A stretch of 64,000 nt of DNA, from contig CAIQWJ010000069.1 of the NCBI GenBank assembly GCA_903875575.1, positions 55,188 through 119,187 of the forward strand, written 5' to 3'. Below the pieces are notes generated by a model. It had not been told where the DNA came from. It ran no database searches and saw only the letters and a list, made by a program, of their open reading frames with translations. Position 1 is the first letter of the stretch, and each line of letters begins with the position of its first letter. The translations under genes were made by a program, and so were the position numbers. Source of the DNA: an uncultured Acidobacteriia bacterium. GTDB taxonomy: Bacteria; Acidobacteriota; Terriglobia; Bryobacterales; Bryobacteraceae. Below are positions 43,353 through 52,426 of the stretch, piece by piece.

Positions 43353-45281
43353 CTAGGTCTTGGTGCGATAGCCGGCGATGATGCGGTCAATCACGTCCTG
43401 ATTCACCTTGAGCTTGCCGCTGGCCTTCAGGCTCTCACGCAGACCGTTGGAAAAGAAAGTAGCCCGTTCGCGGGTCTTTGCCTGGTGCAGATCGTCCTGA
43501 ATCTTCTGCCGCTGTGCCACCACGCCGTTCGGATCAGCGGGCGTCTGCGAAACAATTTTCGCCACCATCTTGCCGCCGGAGACACCGGTGGGTCCCACAA
43601 TCGCGCCGACCGCTTTCGTGAAGATGTCCGGCACGCTGCTGGCCGTACCCACCGATTCAATCGCATCCTGACGGGTTACGTCAGAAGATGTCTTGACGGT
43701 CAGCCCCATGGACTTGGCGGCTTTCTCCAGATCGCCGCCCATGGCCTGGGTCCTGGTGGCAAGCTCTGTTGCTTTCTCAGCCACAATCTTCTGCAGTTTG
43801 TTCTCTGTGGCCTTATTCTTTACATCGGCCTTCACTTCATCGAGGGTGCCCTGGTGAGCCGGCACCAGGTCCGTCACCACCGCAATCAGCGCACGACCGT
43901 CGCCAATCACCACTGGACCCAGCGTGACTTCACCCTTCTTGAGGGTGGCAACGGCGGAGGGCAGATCCTTCGCGATGCCGATTCCCGGCAGCGCGTCGTT
44001 CGCGTTATCCACGTGCAGCAGTGCGCCGCCTACAGCTTCAGCCGTCTTTTCGGGATGCGTGGGGTCCTGGCGGAGGCCGGCGACCGCCTTATCGGCCAGG
44101 TCCTGCATGAGTTTGCTGGAAGCACGCTTCTGGTAATCCGCAGTGAGCTGTGCTTTCACTTCTTCGAACGGCTGCAGACGAGCCTGTTCGTGTGCCTCCA
44201 CCTGAATGATGTGGTAGCCATAGGTGGTCTTGATCAATCCGCTGGTCTCTCCCACTTTCATGGTGAAGACGGCCTTATCGAATTCCGGCACAGTCTGGCC
44301 CTTGACCAGGAATCCAAGTTCGCCGCCATTCACGGCGGAACCGGTGTCTTCGGACTTTTCTTTGGCCAGTTTGGCGAAATCGCCGCCGCCCTGAATCTGT
44401 TTCAGCAGCGCCTCAGCTTTAGTCTTGACTGTGGCGTCATTGGTGGCGTCCGACTTGAGCAGAATGTGACGAGCCTGCACGCGCTCAGGAGTCTGGAACT
44501 CAGCCTGGCGATTGTTGTATTCCGAGTGCAGCGCGGCGTCAGTCACCTGAATGCCGGCACCAATTTTGGCGGGATCGAGTACAACCACGCTCAGGCTGCG
44601 CTTGTCGGGCACCTGAAAGCTCTGTTTGTTCTCGTTGTAGGTGGTCTGGATCTCCGCATCCGTCGGCTCGCCTTCCTTCTGGAAGTTGGCGGAAGCCAGT
44701 ACGGTGTAGAGAATTTTCACCTTATCGTTGCGCTGCCGGTATTCCTTCTCCACTTCCTGATTAGAAACCACCACGCCGCCGGCAATGATTTCTTCCAGAC
44801 GGTTCATCAGAAGCTCGCGAGCCGTGTCGGCCTTCAACTGAGCCAGTGTTGTTCCCTGTTGCTGCAGCACTGCCGCCAGCGTGGCCGAATCGACCTTGCC
44901 GTCTTTCACGTAAGTTGCCGGGATGGAATCGATGATCGAATTTTCGGCGTCGTCCGAACTCACCTTCATGCCCATATCTGCTGCCTTCCAGGCCAGGACG
45001 CGCTCGTTGATCATCTGCTGGATGACCTGTGGGGCGTAAATCGCCAGCAGATCTGCCGGCAACTGACGGCTCGAAGTCATGCGGCTGATGGTCTGGGCGA
45101 CTTCCTGGCTGGTGATCTTGTCGCTGCCGATCTGGGCCACCACGGTCTCGTCTCCGCCGGTCGTACCTGTGGTTCCGGAGTTCGGAATCAGGTAGGTGAC
45201 CATCGACAGGGCGACTAACCCAAGAAGGAATACGAGGAAGGCGCGTACCGCCTTGTCACGGCTGCGAAATACGTCAAACAT
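43353..45281 (-). CDS. ppiD: PpiD/SurA-like peptidyl-prolyl isomerase chaperone
   Basis: A 642-residue periplasmic folding factor anchored by an N-terminal membrane helix (about residues 13-31). A SurA N-terminal-like helical region (about 50-250) is followed by a parvulin domain (about 265-370: ARHILLKSDATNDATVKTKAE, GGDFAKLAKEKSED, TSGLIKTTYGYHIIQVE) and a second helical region. The layout, with one membrane anchor and one parvulin domain, fits PpiD. It is preceded by a leader with two tandem hairpins, and its start codon ATG 45281 has AGGAG 11 bases upstream. Confidence 0.9.
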   Translation of the reverse strand: MFDVFRSRDKAVRAFLVFLLGLVALSMVTYLIPNSGTTGTTGGDETVVAQIGSDKITSQEVAQTISRMTSSRQLPADLLAIYAPQVIQQMINERVLAWKAADMGMKVSSDDAENSIIDSIPATYVKDGKVDSATLAAVLQQQGTTLAQLKADTARELLMNRLEEIIAGGVVVSNQEVEKEYRQRNDKVKILYTVLASANFQKEGEPTDAEIQTTYNENKQSFQVPDKRSLSVVVLDPAKIGAGIQVTDAALHSEYNNRQAEFQTPERVQARHILLKSDATNDATVKTKAEALLKQIQGGGDFAKLAKEKSEDTGSAVNGGELGFLVKGQTVPEFDKAVFTMKVGETSGLIKTTYGYHIIQVEAHEQARLQPFEEVKAQLTADYQKRASSKLMQDLADKAVAGLRQDPTHPEKTAEAVGGALLHVDNANDALPGIGIAKDLPSAVATLKKGEVTLGPVVIGDGRALIAVVTDLVPAHQGTLDEVKADVKNKATENKLQKIVAEKATELATRTQAMGGDLEKAAKSMGLTVKTSSDVTRQDAIESVGTASSVPDIFTKAVGAIVGPTGVSGGKMVAKIVSQTPADPNGVVAQRQKIQDDLHQAKTRERATFFSNGLRESLKASGKLKVNQDVIDRIIAGYRTKT

Positions 45282-45296
45282 TTAGGGGAGTTCTCC

Positions 45297-45360
45297 TGCT
45301 ACAATTGCGGATCAAAACCAAACTTCCTATTGTAGCAGCGACGTTTGTGGAAAACGTCGC
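45297..45360 (-). promoter_or_regulatory. Two abutting perfect hairpins in the ppiD leader
   Basis: On the minus strand GCGACGTTT and AAACGTCGC (45360-45338) form a nine-base-pair hairpin with a five-base loop. Directly after it TGCTACAAT and ATTGTAGCA (45337-45297) form another nine-base-pair stem with a 23-base loop. The second stem ends next to the AGGAG ribosome binding site, so it could control ribosome access. TGCTACAAT also resembles an extended -10 box. Confidence 0.5.
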
Positions 45361-45390
45361 CGGGTGACATAAGGAGCGGCAGGAACGCCC

Positions 45391-45412
45391 CTGGCCGGAC
45401 CCTGCCGGCCAG
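45391..45412 (-). terminator. Hairpin after the aspartate kinase gene
   Basis: CTGGCCGG (45391-45398) and CCGGCCAG (45405-45412) form a perfect eight-base-pair stem with a six-base loop, 12 bases after the lysC stop. It is a terminator-like structure without a T-run. Confidence 0.5.
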
Positions 45413-45423
45413 AGGTAAACAGC

Positions 45424-46827
45424 CTACAGGTGGCACTCGGTGTGAACGGCCCGAACGGCCTTTTCCAGACCATCCCGGCGAACGGCGATTGAAATCGTCA
45501 ACTCGCTGGAACCCTGTGCGATGGCGATCACATTCACCTTCTCGCGTGAAATTGCCGTAAAGATCCGGCCAGCCAACCCCTGCGTACCGCGCATGCCTTC
45601 GCCCACCACGGCCAACAAGCCGACATTCCGGTCCACTGCTACATCGTTGATATAGCCATGAGCGAATTCCAGCGAGAGGGCGACCTTGATGGCATCCACT
45701 GCCTTATCGATCTCGTCGTTACGCACCAGAAAGCAGAAACTCTGGCGGTAACTGGAACTCGACATGGCCAGAATCTCCACGTTGACGCGATCCAAAGCGT
45801 CCAGCGCGCTCGCCATCAAATGCACTCCGCTCACGGCAGCACTTGCCGGTTCCAGTGAAACCAGGGCGACGTTCGCCATGGAAGTGACCGCTTTCGCGCC
45901 GGAATTGCCAGCCGTCAGCTTTGGCACGATGCGCGTACCCGGTTTCTCGGGGGCGAAGCTGTTCTTGCTCCAGACCGGAATCCCGTGCTCCACCAGTGGA
46001 GCAATAGTGCGCGGGTGCAGCACCTTGGCACCAGCCCAGGCCAGTTCGGCCGCTTCGCTGTAGGTGATTTCGTCCAGAATCCTGGCATCCGGTACCAGGC
46101 GCGGGTCGGCTGTCATAATGCCGTCCACATCGGTCCAGATCCAGAGTTCCGTCGCGCCCAGGGCAGCGGCCAAAATGCTGGCGGAAAAATCGGAACCGCC
46201 GCGACCGAGAGTTGTCGGCCGTCCGTCGGTGGTGGCACCGTTGAAGCCGGTCACAATCGGAATGCCCCCGGCAGTCAGGATCGGCATCAGCCGGGCCTGC
46301 GCCTTCACCCGCGTTGCATCCATCAGCGGCGAAGCGTTGTTGAAAACAGCGTCAGTCACAATCGCCTGCGCCGCGTTCACCGCTTCGGCAGCAAGACCGC
46401 GCGAGCGCAAATGTTCGCTGACCAACAGGGCCGACAGGCGTTCGCCCACGGCGATGGCTTCATCGACGGCGCGGGCCGGGCGATATCCCAGCAGGCTCAT
46501 GCCGCCCGTAATGCGGCGGAATTCGCCAACCAGGTCGCCAATCTCATGATTTACCCGATCCAGTTCAGCCGCTGGAATCAGTTCGCGAGCCGTTTCCAGG
46601 TGCCGCGTGGTGAGTTGCTCCAGATTGCGGTCCACGCCAGCCTGGTCGCCGGCTTCGGCCAAACGCGTCGTGTCGAGCAGAAGATCGGTGACCTTCGACA
46701 TGGCGGAAACCACGGCGGTTACGGGCCGGGTGGCGGCGTGCGTGGCGATCAGGTCGGCGGCGGCCTTCATGCGTGCGGCGGAGCCGACGCTGGTACCGCC
46801 AAATTTCATGACAAGCAGATTTTCCAA
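45424..46827 (-). CDS. lysC: Aspartate kinase
   Basis: A 467-residue enzyme that phosphorylates aspartate, the first step towards lysine, threonine, methionine and diaminopimelate. The kinase domain starts with MKFGGTSVGSAARM and contains GRGGSDFSA and WTDVDGIMTADPR; two ACT-type regulatory domains follow (about residues 315-465), one with SEL/ISIAV. The length fits the E. coli LysC/ThrA-like class. It starts at TTG 46827 immediately after the cmk stop; an ATG six codons later (46809) is possible. No other gene of the pathway is nearby. Confidence 0.93.
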   Translation of the reverse strand: MENLLVMKFGGTSVGSAARMKAAADLIATHAATRPVTAVVSAMSKVTDLLLDTTRLAEAGDQAGVDRNLEQLTTRHLETARELIPAAELDRVNHEIGDLVGEFRRITGGMSLLGYRPARAVDEAIAVGERLSALLVSEHLRSRGLAAEAVNAAQAIVTDAVFNNASPLMDATRVKAQARLMPILTAGGIPIVTGFNGATTDGRPTTLGRGGSDFSASILAAALGATELWIWTDVDGIMTADPRLVPDARILDEITYSEAAELAWAGAKVLHPRTIAPLVEHGIPVWSKNSFAPEKPGTRIVPKLTAGNSGAKAVTSMANVALVSLEPASAAVSGVHLMASALDALDRVNVEILAMSSSSYRQSFCFLVRNDEIDKAVDAIKVALSLEFAHGYINDVAVDRNVGLLAVVGEGMRGTQGLAGRIFTAISREKVNVIAIAQGSSELTISIAVRRDGLEKAVRAVHTECHL

Positions 46828-47520
46828 CTAAGTTTCCCTTTCCGTTGCCGCTCCGGCGGCCTTTCCGTTCGAAATTCTGGCGCGGACAATACCGAGGATG
46901 GCCTCGCCCACCTGTTCCGGCGTCATTCCCGTGGAATCCAGATAGGTCGCGTCCGGTGCCTGCACCAGCGGCGATTCCGCCCGCGTCCTATCTCGCGCAT
47001 CGCGCTCCGAAATCTGGCTCGCCACCAGTTGGACGCTTTCACCCGGCAGTTCACCGGCACGACGGCGGATTCGCTCCGCCGGGTCGGCATCCAAAAATAT
47101 TTTCACACGAGCGTCGGGAAAAACCACAGAACCGATGTCCCGGCCCTCCATCACCACGTTGGCATGTTCGGCAATCTGGCGTTGTTTGATCACTAGAGCT
47201 GCGCGGACGCCACCGATGGCCGCAACCTGCGAGGCAAGGGCGGAAATCTCCGGAGTCCGGATAGCGTCCGTAACGTCTTCACTATTCAACTGGACGCGGC
47301 GACCCGGTAGCAGCTCGATATTGGCGGCAATGGCCAGTTGTTCGAGCTTTTCCGCATCGGCTGCCGGAAGTTCAATTCCGGTCCGCACCGCCCAAAGTGC
47401 GATAGCCCGGTACATAGCACCGGTGTCGATGTAGGTGTAGCCCAGCTTGTCGGCGACCAGGCGCGCGATGGTGCTCTTACCCGCCCCGGCGGGCCCGTCA
47501 ATGGCGATTACATGGCCCAT
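46828..47520 (-). CDS. cmk: Cytidylate kinase
   Basis: A 230-residue kinase that phosphorylates CMP and dCMP. The P-loop GPAGAGKST is at residues 9-17, followed by YIDTGAMYRAIALWA, the family motif MEGRDIGSVVFPDA, and KIFLDADPAERIRRRAGE in the lid region. Its stop directly precedes the TTG start of lysC, and it lies nine bases downstream of the UDP-glucose dehydrogenase gene, so the three are probably cotranscribed. All expected catalytic motifs are present. Confidence 0.95.
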   Translation of the reverse strand: MGHVIAIDGPAGAGKSTIARLVADKLGYTYIDTGAMYRAIALWAVRTGIELPAADAEKLEQLAIAANIELLPGRRVQLNSEDVTDAIRTPEISALASQVAAIGGVRAALVIKQRQIAEHANVVMEGRDIGSVVFPDARVKIFLDADPAERIRRRAGELPGESVQLVASQISERDARDRTRAESPLVQAPDATYLDSTGMTPEQVGEAILGIVRARISNGKAAGAATERET

Positions 47521-47529
47521 GAAATTGGC

Positions 47530-48900
47530 TTACTTGCGTTTGGCGCGCCCGATCCCCGCATATTCGAATCCGGCGGCGTGGGCAGCCTCGGGGGTGAAAA
47601 CGTTGCGGCCGTCTACTAAAACTCTTGTTTTCATTGTTTTGCCGAGGGCGGCCAGGTCGAGAGCTGCAAATTCTGCCCATTCGGTCACCAAAAGCAGGGC
47701 ATCGGCGTGATCCGCCGCCTCGGCTGCGCTGGCGCAGTACTGAATTTTCAGGTCTGGGTTCTGTTCCCGGCATACCGGCATGGCAACCGGGTCATAGGCG
47801 CGCACGCGCGCTCCCAGTCGGATGAGCTTCTCGGCAATCTGGAGGCTCGGCGCGTCACGGAGGTCGTCCGTATTCGGCTTGAAGGCGAGACCCAGCATGG
47901 CGATGGTCCGGCCCTTCAGAATGAAGAGCTTTTCCTGGAGTTTCTGGATCACTACCTGGCGTTGCAAGCGATTGACGGTAATCGTGGCATCGAGCAATTG
48001 CGGGTGATAACCGTACTCCGTGGCGGTATGCAGCAGCGAACTGATGTCCTTGCCAAAGCAACTGCCGCCCCAACCAAGGCCTGCGTTGAGAAAGCCTGTC
48101 CCGATACGGGAATCGAGGCCGATGCCCGTCATGACTTCGGTCACTTCGGCACCAACCTTTTCGCAAATATTGGCAATCTCGTTGGCGAAGCCGATCTTCA
48201 TCGCCAGGAACGCATTGGCTGAGTACTTGATCATCTCGGCGCTGGTCAGCGTGGTGGTCACCAGTGGCGAGGCCTTCACGTGCGCCGGACGCGGGGCAAA
48301 CGCCGGAGCGTCGAATTTTTGCTCTGCGAGAGGCCGGTACAGTTCCCGCAGCAGGCCCAGAGATCGATCGTCTTCAGTGCCTAACACAATGCGGTCGGGA
48401 TAAAGTGAATCGTGAATTGCAGACCCTTCGCGCAGGAATTCCGGATTGCTGCCAACGCTGAATTCGATAGCCTGATTTGTTGCGCCTTCACGAATGAGCG
48501 CGCCGACCAGATTACCGGAACCGACCGGCACCGTGGACTTATTGATCACGACGCGGTAGCGTGAAGAATCCATTGCGGCACCGATACCGCGCGCGGCAGC
48601 TTCCAGGTAGGCAAGATTCGATTCGCCGGACGGCAGCGGAGGCGTGCCCACGGCTATAAAAACAGCGTCACTCTCCCGAACGGAATTGGTCAGGTCTGTC
48701 TGGAAATCCAGTCCGCCCTGCGCCGCGGCAAGAGCCAATAACTGTTCCAGGCCGGGCTCATAAATAACCGGATCTCCGCTTCGCAGCCGGTCAATCTTGC
48801 TCTGGTCTGTATCGACGCAGGTGACACGATGACCCAGGTAGGCAAGACAGGCACCCGTGACTGTGCCGACATAACCAGTGCCTACAACAGTGACTCGCAT
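47530..48900 (-). CDS. ugd: UDP-glucose 6-dehydrogenase (nucleotide-sugar dehydrogenase)
   Basis: A 456-residue enzyme oxidising UDP-glucose to UDP-glucuronate with NAD. The N-terminal motif is VVGTGYVGTVTGACLA, the catalytic cysteine is C281 in GWGGSCFGKD, and the C-terminal domain carries LGLAFKPNTDDLRDAPS. The length fits the Ugd/TuaD group. UDP-glucuronate feeds surface polysaccharides; no glycosyltransferase lies nearby. It follows thiL by six bases, so it belongs to the same minus-strand run. Confidence 0.94.
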   Translation of the reverse strand: MRVTVVGTGYVGTVTGACLAYLGHRVTCVDTDQSKIDRLRSGDPVIYEPGLEQLLALAAAQGGLDFQTDLTNSVRESDAVFIAVGTPPLPSGESNLAYLEAAARGIGAAMDSSRYRVVINKSTVPVGSGNLVGALIREGATNQAIEFSVGSNPEFLREGSAIHDSLYPDRIVLGTEDDRSLGLLRELYRPLAEQKFDAPAFAPRPAHVKASPLVTTTLTSAEMIKYSANAFLAMKIGFANEIANICEKVGAEVTEVMTGIGLDSRIGTGFLNAGLGWGGSCFGKDISSLLHTATEYGYHPQLLDATITVNRLQRQVVIQKLQEKLFILKGRTIAMLGLAFKPNTDDLRDAPSLQIAEKLIRLGARVRAYDPVAMPVCREQNPDLKIQYCASAAEAADHADALLLVTEWAEFAALDLAALGKTMKTRVLVDGRNVFTPEAAHAAGFEYAGIGRAKRK

Positions 48901-48906
48901 AGTTTC

Positions 48907-49839
48907 CTATAGCTTAGCGTGGGCAAAATGATCGAATCCCTGGACCGCCAGAGTGGAGCCGCCCAACTGGATTACACCTGCCTTGCCACCAACGGCAACT
49001 CCGATCCTGGTCAGCGGGAGCCCTTCGAATCCGGCAGGAACGCGGGTACCCGGGCGAACAAAAAAAAGGAGTTCGTACTCCTCGCCGCCGTGCAGCGCTT
49101 GCTCGGGAGTTGCCCCGGAAAAACGCGGAGGCTCGGTGATTTCAGCCGCAATGCCGGAAGCGAGACAGACGCGCTCCAGATCCAGCGAAAGGCCGTCGCT
49201 GATATCGATCGCCGCAGTGGCGCGAAGTCTCTCGCGCAGGAATTCGCCCAGCGCCAGCCTGGGCTCAGGATTCACATGTCTTTTCCAGGCCTTCCCCTTG
49301 CCATTCACCAGTCCAAGCGCCGAACCGCCGAGCGCTCCGGAGACATAAATCTCATGTCCGGCCCGCGCGCCGGAGCGAAGCAGGGCCGTGCCACGCGGCA
49401 CAGCGCCGCAAACAGTCACGTCGCAGGAAAAAGTCTCGCCCCGCGCCAGATCTCCACCGGCCAGAATCGTCTGGTGCCGTGCGGCCAGACTCGCCAGCGA
49501 GCTAAAGAAATCATCGGTCCACTTGTCCGTAGCCCACTTGGGCAGGCAGACGGATGCAAGACAAAAACGAGGTGCCCCGCCCATGGAGGCGATATCGCTC
49601 AGGCTGCGCACAAGCGCGTTTCTGGCAACGTCTGCCGCTTTGTGCGTCTCGCGCAGGAAATGGACGCCTTCCACGAAAAGATCGGTGGTGAAAAGCAGGT
49701 CGTCCGCGCTGCCGCGGGGCCGGTAAATGGCGCAATCGTCGCCGATTCCGGCAATCAGGGCCGACCCCGCCGGCATTTTCGCCAGCCCCCGCAGGCGCTC
49801 CGTGATAGTGCGTTCCGTTCGCAAGCCGCAGTCTAGCAT
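48907..49839 (-). CDS. thiL: Thiamine-monophosphate kinase
   Basis: A 310-residue enzyme that makes thiamine diphosphate from thiamine monophosphate. It has the PurM-like fold with AGIGDDCAIYR near the N terminus, DLFVEGVHFL, AGGDLARGETFSCDVTVCG, DISDGLSLDLERVC and a C-terminal GGEEYELLFFV, all typical of ThiL. It heads the run thiL-ugd-cmk-lysC. Its start codon faces the cold-shock gene across a 145-base divergent region. No other thiamine gene is near. Confidence 0.93.
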   Translation of the reverse strand: MLDCGLRTERTITERLRGLAKMPAGSALIAGIGDDCAIYRPRGSADDLLFTTDLFVEGVHFLRETHKAADVARNALVRSLSDIASMGGAPRFCLASVCLPKWATDKWTDDFFSSLASLAARHQTILAGGDLARGETFSCDVTVCGAVPRGTALLRSGARAGHEIYVSGALGGSALGLVNGKGKAWKRHVNPEPRLALGEFLRERLRATAAIDISDGLSLDLERVCLASGIAAEITEPPRFSGATPEQALHGGEEYELLFFVRPGTRVPAGFEGLPLTRIGVAVGGKAGVIQLGGSTLAVQGFDHFAHAKL

Positions 49840-49872
49840 TACGCAGCATGGTACCTGACGGCCCTGTTCCGG

Positions 49873-49902
49873 TTGAACCTCCCGCCCTGCCTGTGAGATA
49901 CT
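49873..49902 (+). promoter_or_regulatory. Candidate promoter of the cold-shock gene
   Basis: TTGAAC (49873-49878), 18 bases, then GATACT (49897-49902) is a moderate sigma-70-like match. It would give an untranslated leader of about 75 bases, which is usual for csp genes. The ribosome binding site AGGAGAAGG lies just before GTG 49985. Confidence 0.4.
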
Positions 49903-49984
49903 GCGTGACGCGAAACATTACGCGAGTTGCCCGAATCGCGTGCCCCAGGCGGCGACCACGGGCCGCTTATTCAGGAGAAGGTTT

Positions 49985-50188
49985 GTGAAAGAAAAAGGAA
50001 CAGTAAAATGGTTCAACGCTGCCAAGGGCTTCGGCTTCATCCAGCGTGAGAGTGGCGAGGACGTCTTCGTCCATTTTTCGGCGATTGCCTCCACCGGTTA
50101 TCGCTCTCTTGACGAGGGTGCCGCCGTGGAATTCGAGGTCAAACAGGGACCGAAGGGGCTTCAGGCGGAAAACGTCACCCGTTTGTAG
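49985..50188 (+). CDS. Cold-shock domain protein (CspA family)
   Basis: A 67-residue single cold-shock domain that binds single-stranded RNA or DNA. RNP1 is KGFGFIQ and RNP2 is VFVHFSAI, and the protein starts [14 protein letters not shown], as in all CspA-type proteins. The frame opens earlier, but the fold and the AGGAGAAGG ribosome binding site fix the start at GTG 49985. It stands alone. After it, 50189-50297 carries a hairpin shared with the convergent TIGR03437 gene. Confidence 0.95.
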   Translation: MKEKGTVKWFNAAKGFGFIQRESGEDVFVHFSAIASTGYRSLDEGAAVEFEVKQGPKGLQAENVTRL

Positions 50189-50277
50189 GACCCGAACCCA
50201 GGCGTGCGCGACGGGCCGCACTTTGAAAACCAACCCAAGAGGGCTTCGGAAGATTTCGGGGCCCTTTGGTAATTTTA

Positions 50278-50295
50278 GCCGGTTTTACAACCGGC
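50278..50295. terminator. Convergent-gene hairpin with GCCGGTT core
   Basis: GCCGGTT (50278-50284) and AACCGGC (50289-50295) form a perfect seven-base-pair stem with loop TTAC, directly before the TIGR03437 gene's stop codon on the other strand and 90 bases after the csp stop. The core is the same as in the hairpin at 18723-18741. Confidence 0.55.
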
Positions 50296-50297
50296 AA

Positions 50298-52157
50298 TTA
50301 CTTGCCGGAGACGTTCGATTCCAGGTACAGCTTGACCCGGTTGCTCTCTTCACCGTTCACCACAATGCGCAATTCGCTGACGCCGCGATTGACGATCAAC
50401 GGAATCTGCAGTTCCACCAGATAATTGCCGATGAAAGTCGGTGCCAGCGTGGCACGGGTGACCTTGATCGGAGTTCCGTCCAGATAAGCGGTGACTGGTG
50501 CGACGACCGCAGGCGGAGAATCCACCGGTGCCGGAACGCCGGTGGGCCATGCGGGCGTCACCTGCCCCAGGCCGGTTGCCAGAACCTGAATTGCGGAACC
50601 GGCCCGCAGAGCAGTTCCCGCGTCAATCACAAATCCACTGGCGGCGTCCTGAATAATGGGCGTGCCTTCCGCGTCCACAAAAATGGCAGGTGCCGCCTGC
50701 TTCACGTTGAGCGGTGCCGTCCAGACGCCACTGTCGCTCTCGATCGCCAACTGCAGCGCACCTGGCGATACCTCAAACGGAACCTGCAGTTGAGAACTTT
50801 GATCGGTAGCAAGCAGAATTTTGTAAGAGAGCTGGCCGCTCCGGGCCTGCCGGACGTTGGCTCCCAGAACGCTGATCAGCGAGCCAGGCGCGGCCGCGCG
50901 GTCCGACATGTCGGCACCATTGACGATTCGGGGTGCCTGCACCCGATGCGGCGCGGCAGTTTCGTAAACGCCGTAGCCATCCAGCAATACCGTGAGGGTG
51001 CCATCGGAATTCAACCGGGCATCCCATGCGACCGCGATTGGCAGATCGCCGGAAATCGGCGTCCATCTCGCTGGCACCGCATCTGCGGCGTTCAGGGCCA
51101 CGCGGCCGGAATAAATGCCGTGTTCGGCCGCGAGGTAAACCACGCCAGCCGCGCTATCGGCCGCAAGGCCGTGAATCGCCCCGCCGGTGAAACTGCCGGT
51201 GATCTCATCCCAGAATCTTCCCCCGTTGGTCGTGCGATAAAGCCGCGCGCCGGCCGCAGCCAGAGCAGCCTGGGTGTTCGCCGGGTCAATCCAGATGCGG
51301 GAGATGGCATCGACGCTTCCCACGACGGAATCCGCCCATGTGCTGCCATCGTCGACTGATACGGAGACCCGTCCCCGGGTAGTCGCGACATAGATCGTCG
51401 AGGCCGATTGCGCCGCCGCCAACGTGGAAAACCCGTTTCTGGTCGCCAGAGCAGCACGAAGCTGTATGTCCGGCGCGACGCCTTCTACCGAAGTCCATTT
51501 TCCTCCCGTGGCGGAGGCCAGCGTCCCGTCCGCCAGCACAACTGTCCGTTGACCGGGCAAACCATGCGCCGCCAGATTCGGCAGATTTTCATTCAGCCCC
51601 TGCCAGGACAGTCCGCCATCAAGTGACCGCCATACACCGAACAAATTTGATGCCGCGATATCCAGAGGATTGGAGGGCGACACCACCAACGCCGAAAAAC
51701 CGTCGCCAATGATCGAGCGACCGTTAAACCCGGTGAGGTTGATCCATGACCGGCCATCGTCGGTGCCGTAGATATTCTCCTGCGTCACTGAGTAACGGCG
51801 AGAACTGGTGGTTAACGTCAACTGACCCGCTTCGGGGCGAACTCCTGCCGCCGGCTTCGACAATTGCGTTGGCACTGCCTCATTGGAATTCAGTTTCCAC
51901 TGCTGAAAATCCGTCGTTTCAAAAACCCGACCTGATGCGGTTTGAGCCAGCAGCCGCCGGCCATCCGCCGAGTACCATACCGATTGAACCGGTCCGGACG
52001 CCGGTCCGGCAAGCCCGCGGTTCAGGGCATATCCTGCCACGGGCATCCAGGAAGGCGTGGATTGGTTTGCGTTGACCGTAGGGGCGGTGCGCTGGCCCCA
52101 GGCGCTCATCGCGCCCAGCGCCAAAACCACCGTCGCGACTGGTCTTCCGAACCGCAT
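50298..52157 (-). CDS. Secreted beta-propeller protein with C-terminal TIGR03437 domain
   Basis: A 619-residue exported protein. The signal peptide covers about residues 1-22 (ALGAMSAWGQ). Residues about 40-400 contain BNR/photosystem-stability-like repeats (SVWYSADGRRLLAQT, GVWRSLDGGLSWQGL, VSVDDGSTWAD) that form a propeller. The C-terminal 220 residues are a TIGR03437 domain: VNGADMSDRAAAPGSLISVLGANV, PAIFVDAEGTPIIQD, IQVLATGLGQVTPAWPTGVPAP. The ATG at 52157 with AGGAGA upstream was chosen over an upstream opening. Its role is unknown. It transcribes divergently from the FecR operon. Confidence 0.85.
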   Translation of the reverse strand: MRFGRPVATVVLALGAMSAWGQRTAPTVNANQSTPSWMPVAGYALNRGLAGPASGPVQSVWYSADGRRLLAQTASGRVFETTDFQQWKLNSNEAVPTQLSKPAAGVRPEAGQLTLTTSSRRYSVTQENIYGTDDGRSWINLTGFNGRSIIGDGFSALVVSPSNPLDIAASNLFGVWRSLDGGLSWQGLNENLPNLAAHGLPGQRTVVLADGTLASATGGKWTSVEGVAPDIQLRAALATRNGFSTLAAAQSASTIYVATTRGRVSVSVDDGSTWADSVVGSVDAISRIWIDPANTQAALAAAGARLYRTTNGGRFWDEITGSFTGGAIHGLAADSAAGVVYLAAEHGIYSGRVALNAADAVPARWTPISGDLPIAVAWDARLNSDGTLTVLLDGYGVYETAAPHRVQAPRIVNGADMSDRAAAPGSLISVLGANVRQARSGQLSYKILLATDQSSQLQVPFEVSPGALQLAIESDSGVWTAPLNVKQAAPAIFVDAEGTPIIQDAASGFVIDAGTALRAGSAIQVLATGLGQVTPAWPTGVPAPVDSPPAVVAPVTAYLDGTPIKVTRATLAPTFIGNYLVELQIPLIVNRGVSELRIVVNGEESNRVKLYLESNVSGK

Positions 52158-52426
52158 TCTTCTCCTATTCCTTCGACAATCGAGCGCCGATACTGTAATC
52201 CGCGCCCGCCACCACTGTGTACGGGTGACACAACCCCGTGTCCTGATTCTACTCCATTTCAGCCCGTGGAGCATTCGGAACCAACTGATTCGGCGGAGCT
52301 TGTGACTTTACCGCCGTACGGCCCGTTGCGTTCTATGCACGTGAAGGTGGTATTATCCTGATGAGTACCCGGGATGAGGAAGATGGCGATTTGCCGGTTC
52401 CGCATCCCTTTGAGGCATTGGACTGA
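52158..52426. promoter_or_regulatory. Divergent upstream region of the TIGR03437 and FecR genes, with a small upstream reading frame
   Basis: This 269-base gap holds no full gene. Its end contains a 21-codon frame from ATG 52361 to TGA 52424-52426 (MSTRDEEDGDLPVPHPFEALD), directly adjoining the FecR ATG at 52427. The last codons could couple translation to FecR. A real peptide is possible but unproved. No clear promoter was identified. Confidence 0.3.

Noticed and set aside
43485..45218. Plus-strand open frame of 577 codons opposite ppiD.
   Set aside because: The opposite strand encodes a clear PpiD-type chaperone with parvulin motifs; the plus-strand translation has no recognisable domain or ribosome binding site.
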